5,742 bases of DNA, taken from positions 1 through 5,742 of the forward strand of contig JALURZ010000050.1 in the NCBI GenBank assembly GCA_027058735.1. The letters are read 5' to 3'. The DNA is from Hyphomicrobiales bacterium (lineage in GTDB: Bacteria > Pseudomonadota > Alphaproteobacteria > Rhizobiales > JALURZ01). The first letter of the stretch is position 1, and every line of letters starts with the position of its first letter. The position numbers and the translations under genes are program-made. Shown in pieces: positions 5,680 through 5,742 of the stretch. The notes beneath the pieces were generated by a model that saw nothing but the letters and a program-made list of their open reading frames with translations, was not told the origin of the DNA and searched no databases.

Positions 5680-5742
5680 TTAGCCGGCGCTTGCCGCCAG
5701 CACGGGTTTTTCCATTCCAAACACGGCCACTATATAGAGAAC
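5680..5742 (-). CDS. Possible C-terminal end of an upstream minus-strand gene (partial)
   Basis: On the minus strand a frame is open from the window edge to a TAA at 5682-5680, giving 20 residues: a hydrophobic stretch VLYIVAVFG followed by MEKPVLAASAG. This could be the tail of a membrane protein just upstream of the reductase, 66 bp before its ATG. Twenty open codons can arise by chance in high-GC DNA, and I do not recognise the family. A start at the internal ATG (5715) would give only 11 residues, too short to propose. Confidence 0.3.
   Translation of the reverse strand, partial: VLYIVAVFGMEKPVLAASAG

Noticed and set aside
5732..5738. TATATAG near the right edge as a plus-strand -10 box
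   Set aside because: No -35 element stands at a proper distance, and the same bases fall within an open minus-strand frame; too little sequence remains to judge.

Overview
The window looks like a chromosomal segment of a high-GC alphaproteobacterium. This rests on the gene order uvrC-pgsA-moaD, on a branched-chain aminotransferase divergent from a MarR regulator whose N-terminus resembles alphaproteobacterial PetP-type proteins, and on the sequence style of the proteins. I cannot name the genus. Nearly all of the DNA is accounted for by ordinary housekeeping genes, and I see no phage, CRISPR array, tRNA or rRNA.

Layout. The left edge (1-171, minus) is the first 57 codons of a MarR-family regulator. 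It diverges across a 248-bp intergenic region from a branched-chain amino acid aminotransferase (ilvE, 420-1319, plus). That region holds a near-perfect inverted repeat over the regulator's start codon (a likely operator) and two tight tandem hairpins in the ilvE leader. From 5613 down to 1477 five minus-strand genes run in one direction: a pteridine-reductase-like short-chain dehydrogenase, folB, uvrC, pgsA and moaD. Their gaps of 102, 48, 68 and 10 bp are compatible with one operon. The last 63 bases at the right edge probably hold the C-terminal end of another minus-strand gene.

Between the convergent ilvE and moaD lies the most unusual item: a 163-bp imperfect palindrome with 38-bp outer arms, flanked by TA on both sides like an IS630/mariner-type MITE. 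Its two TA-G ends form the TAG stop codons of both genes. Removing it together with one TA recreates a junction where the two genes still end at the same residues, with stop codons overlapping in TTAG.

Functional links. The short-chain dehydrogenase and FolB both fit pterin/folate metabolism. UvrC is nucleotide excision repair, PgsA is phosphatidylglycerol synthesis and MoaD is molybdopterin synthesis. These three share no pathway, and the cluster looks like conserved gene order rather than one machine. MoaD lacks its usual neighbour MoaE here. I found no clearly undescribed multi-gene system; the palindromic element, the candidate MarR operator and the PTR1-like active site are the points worth following.
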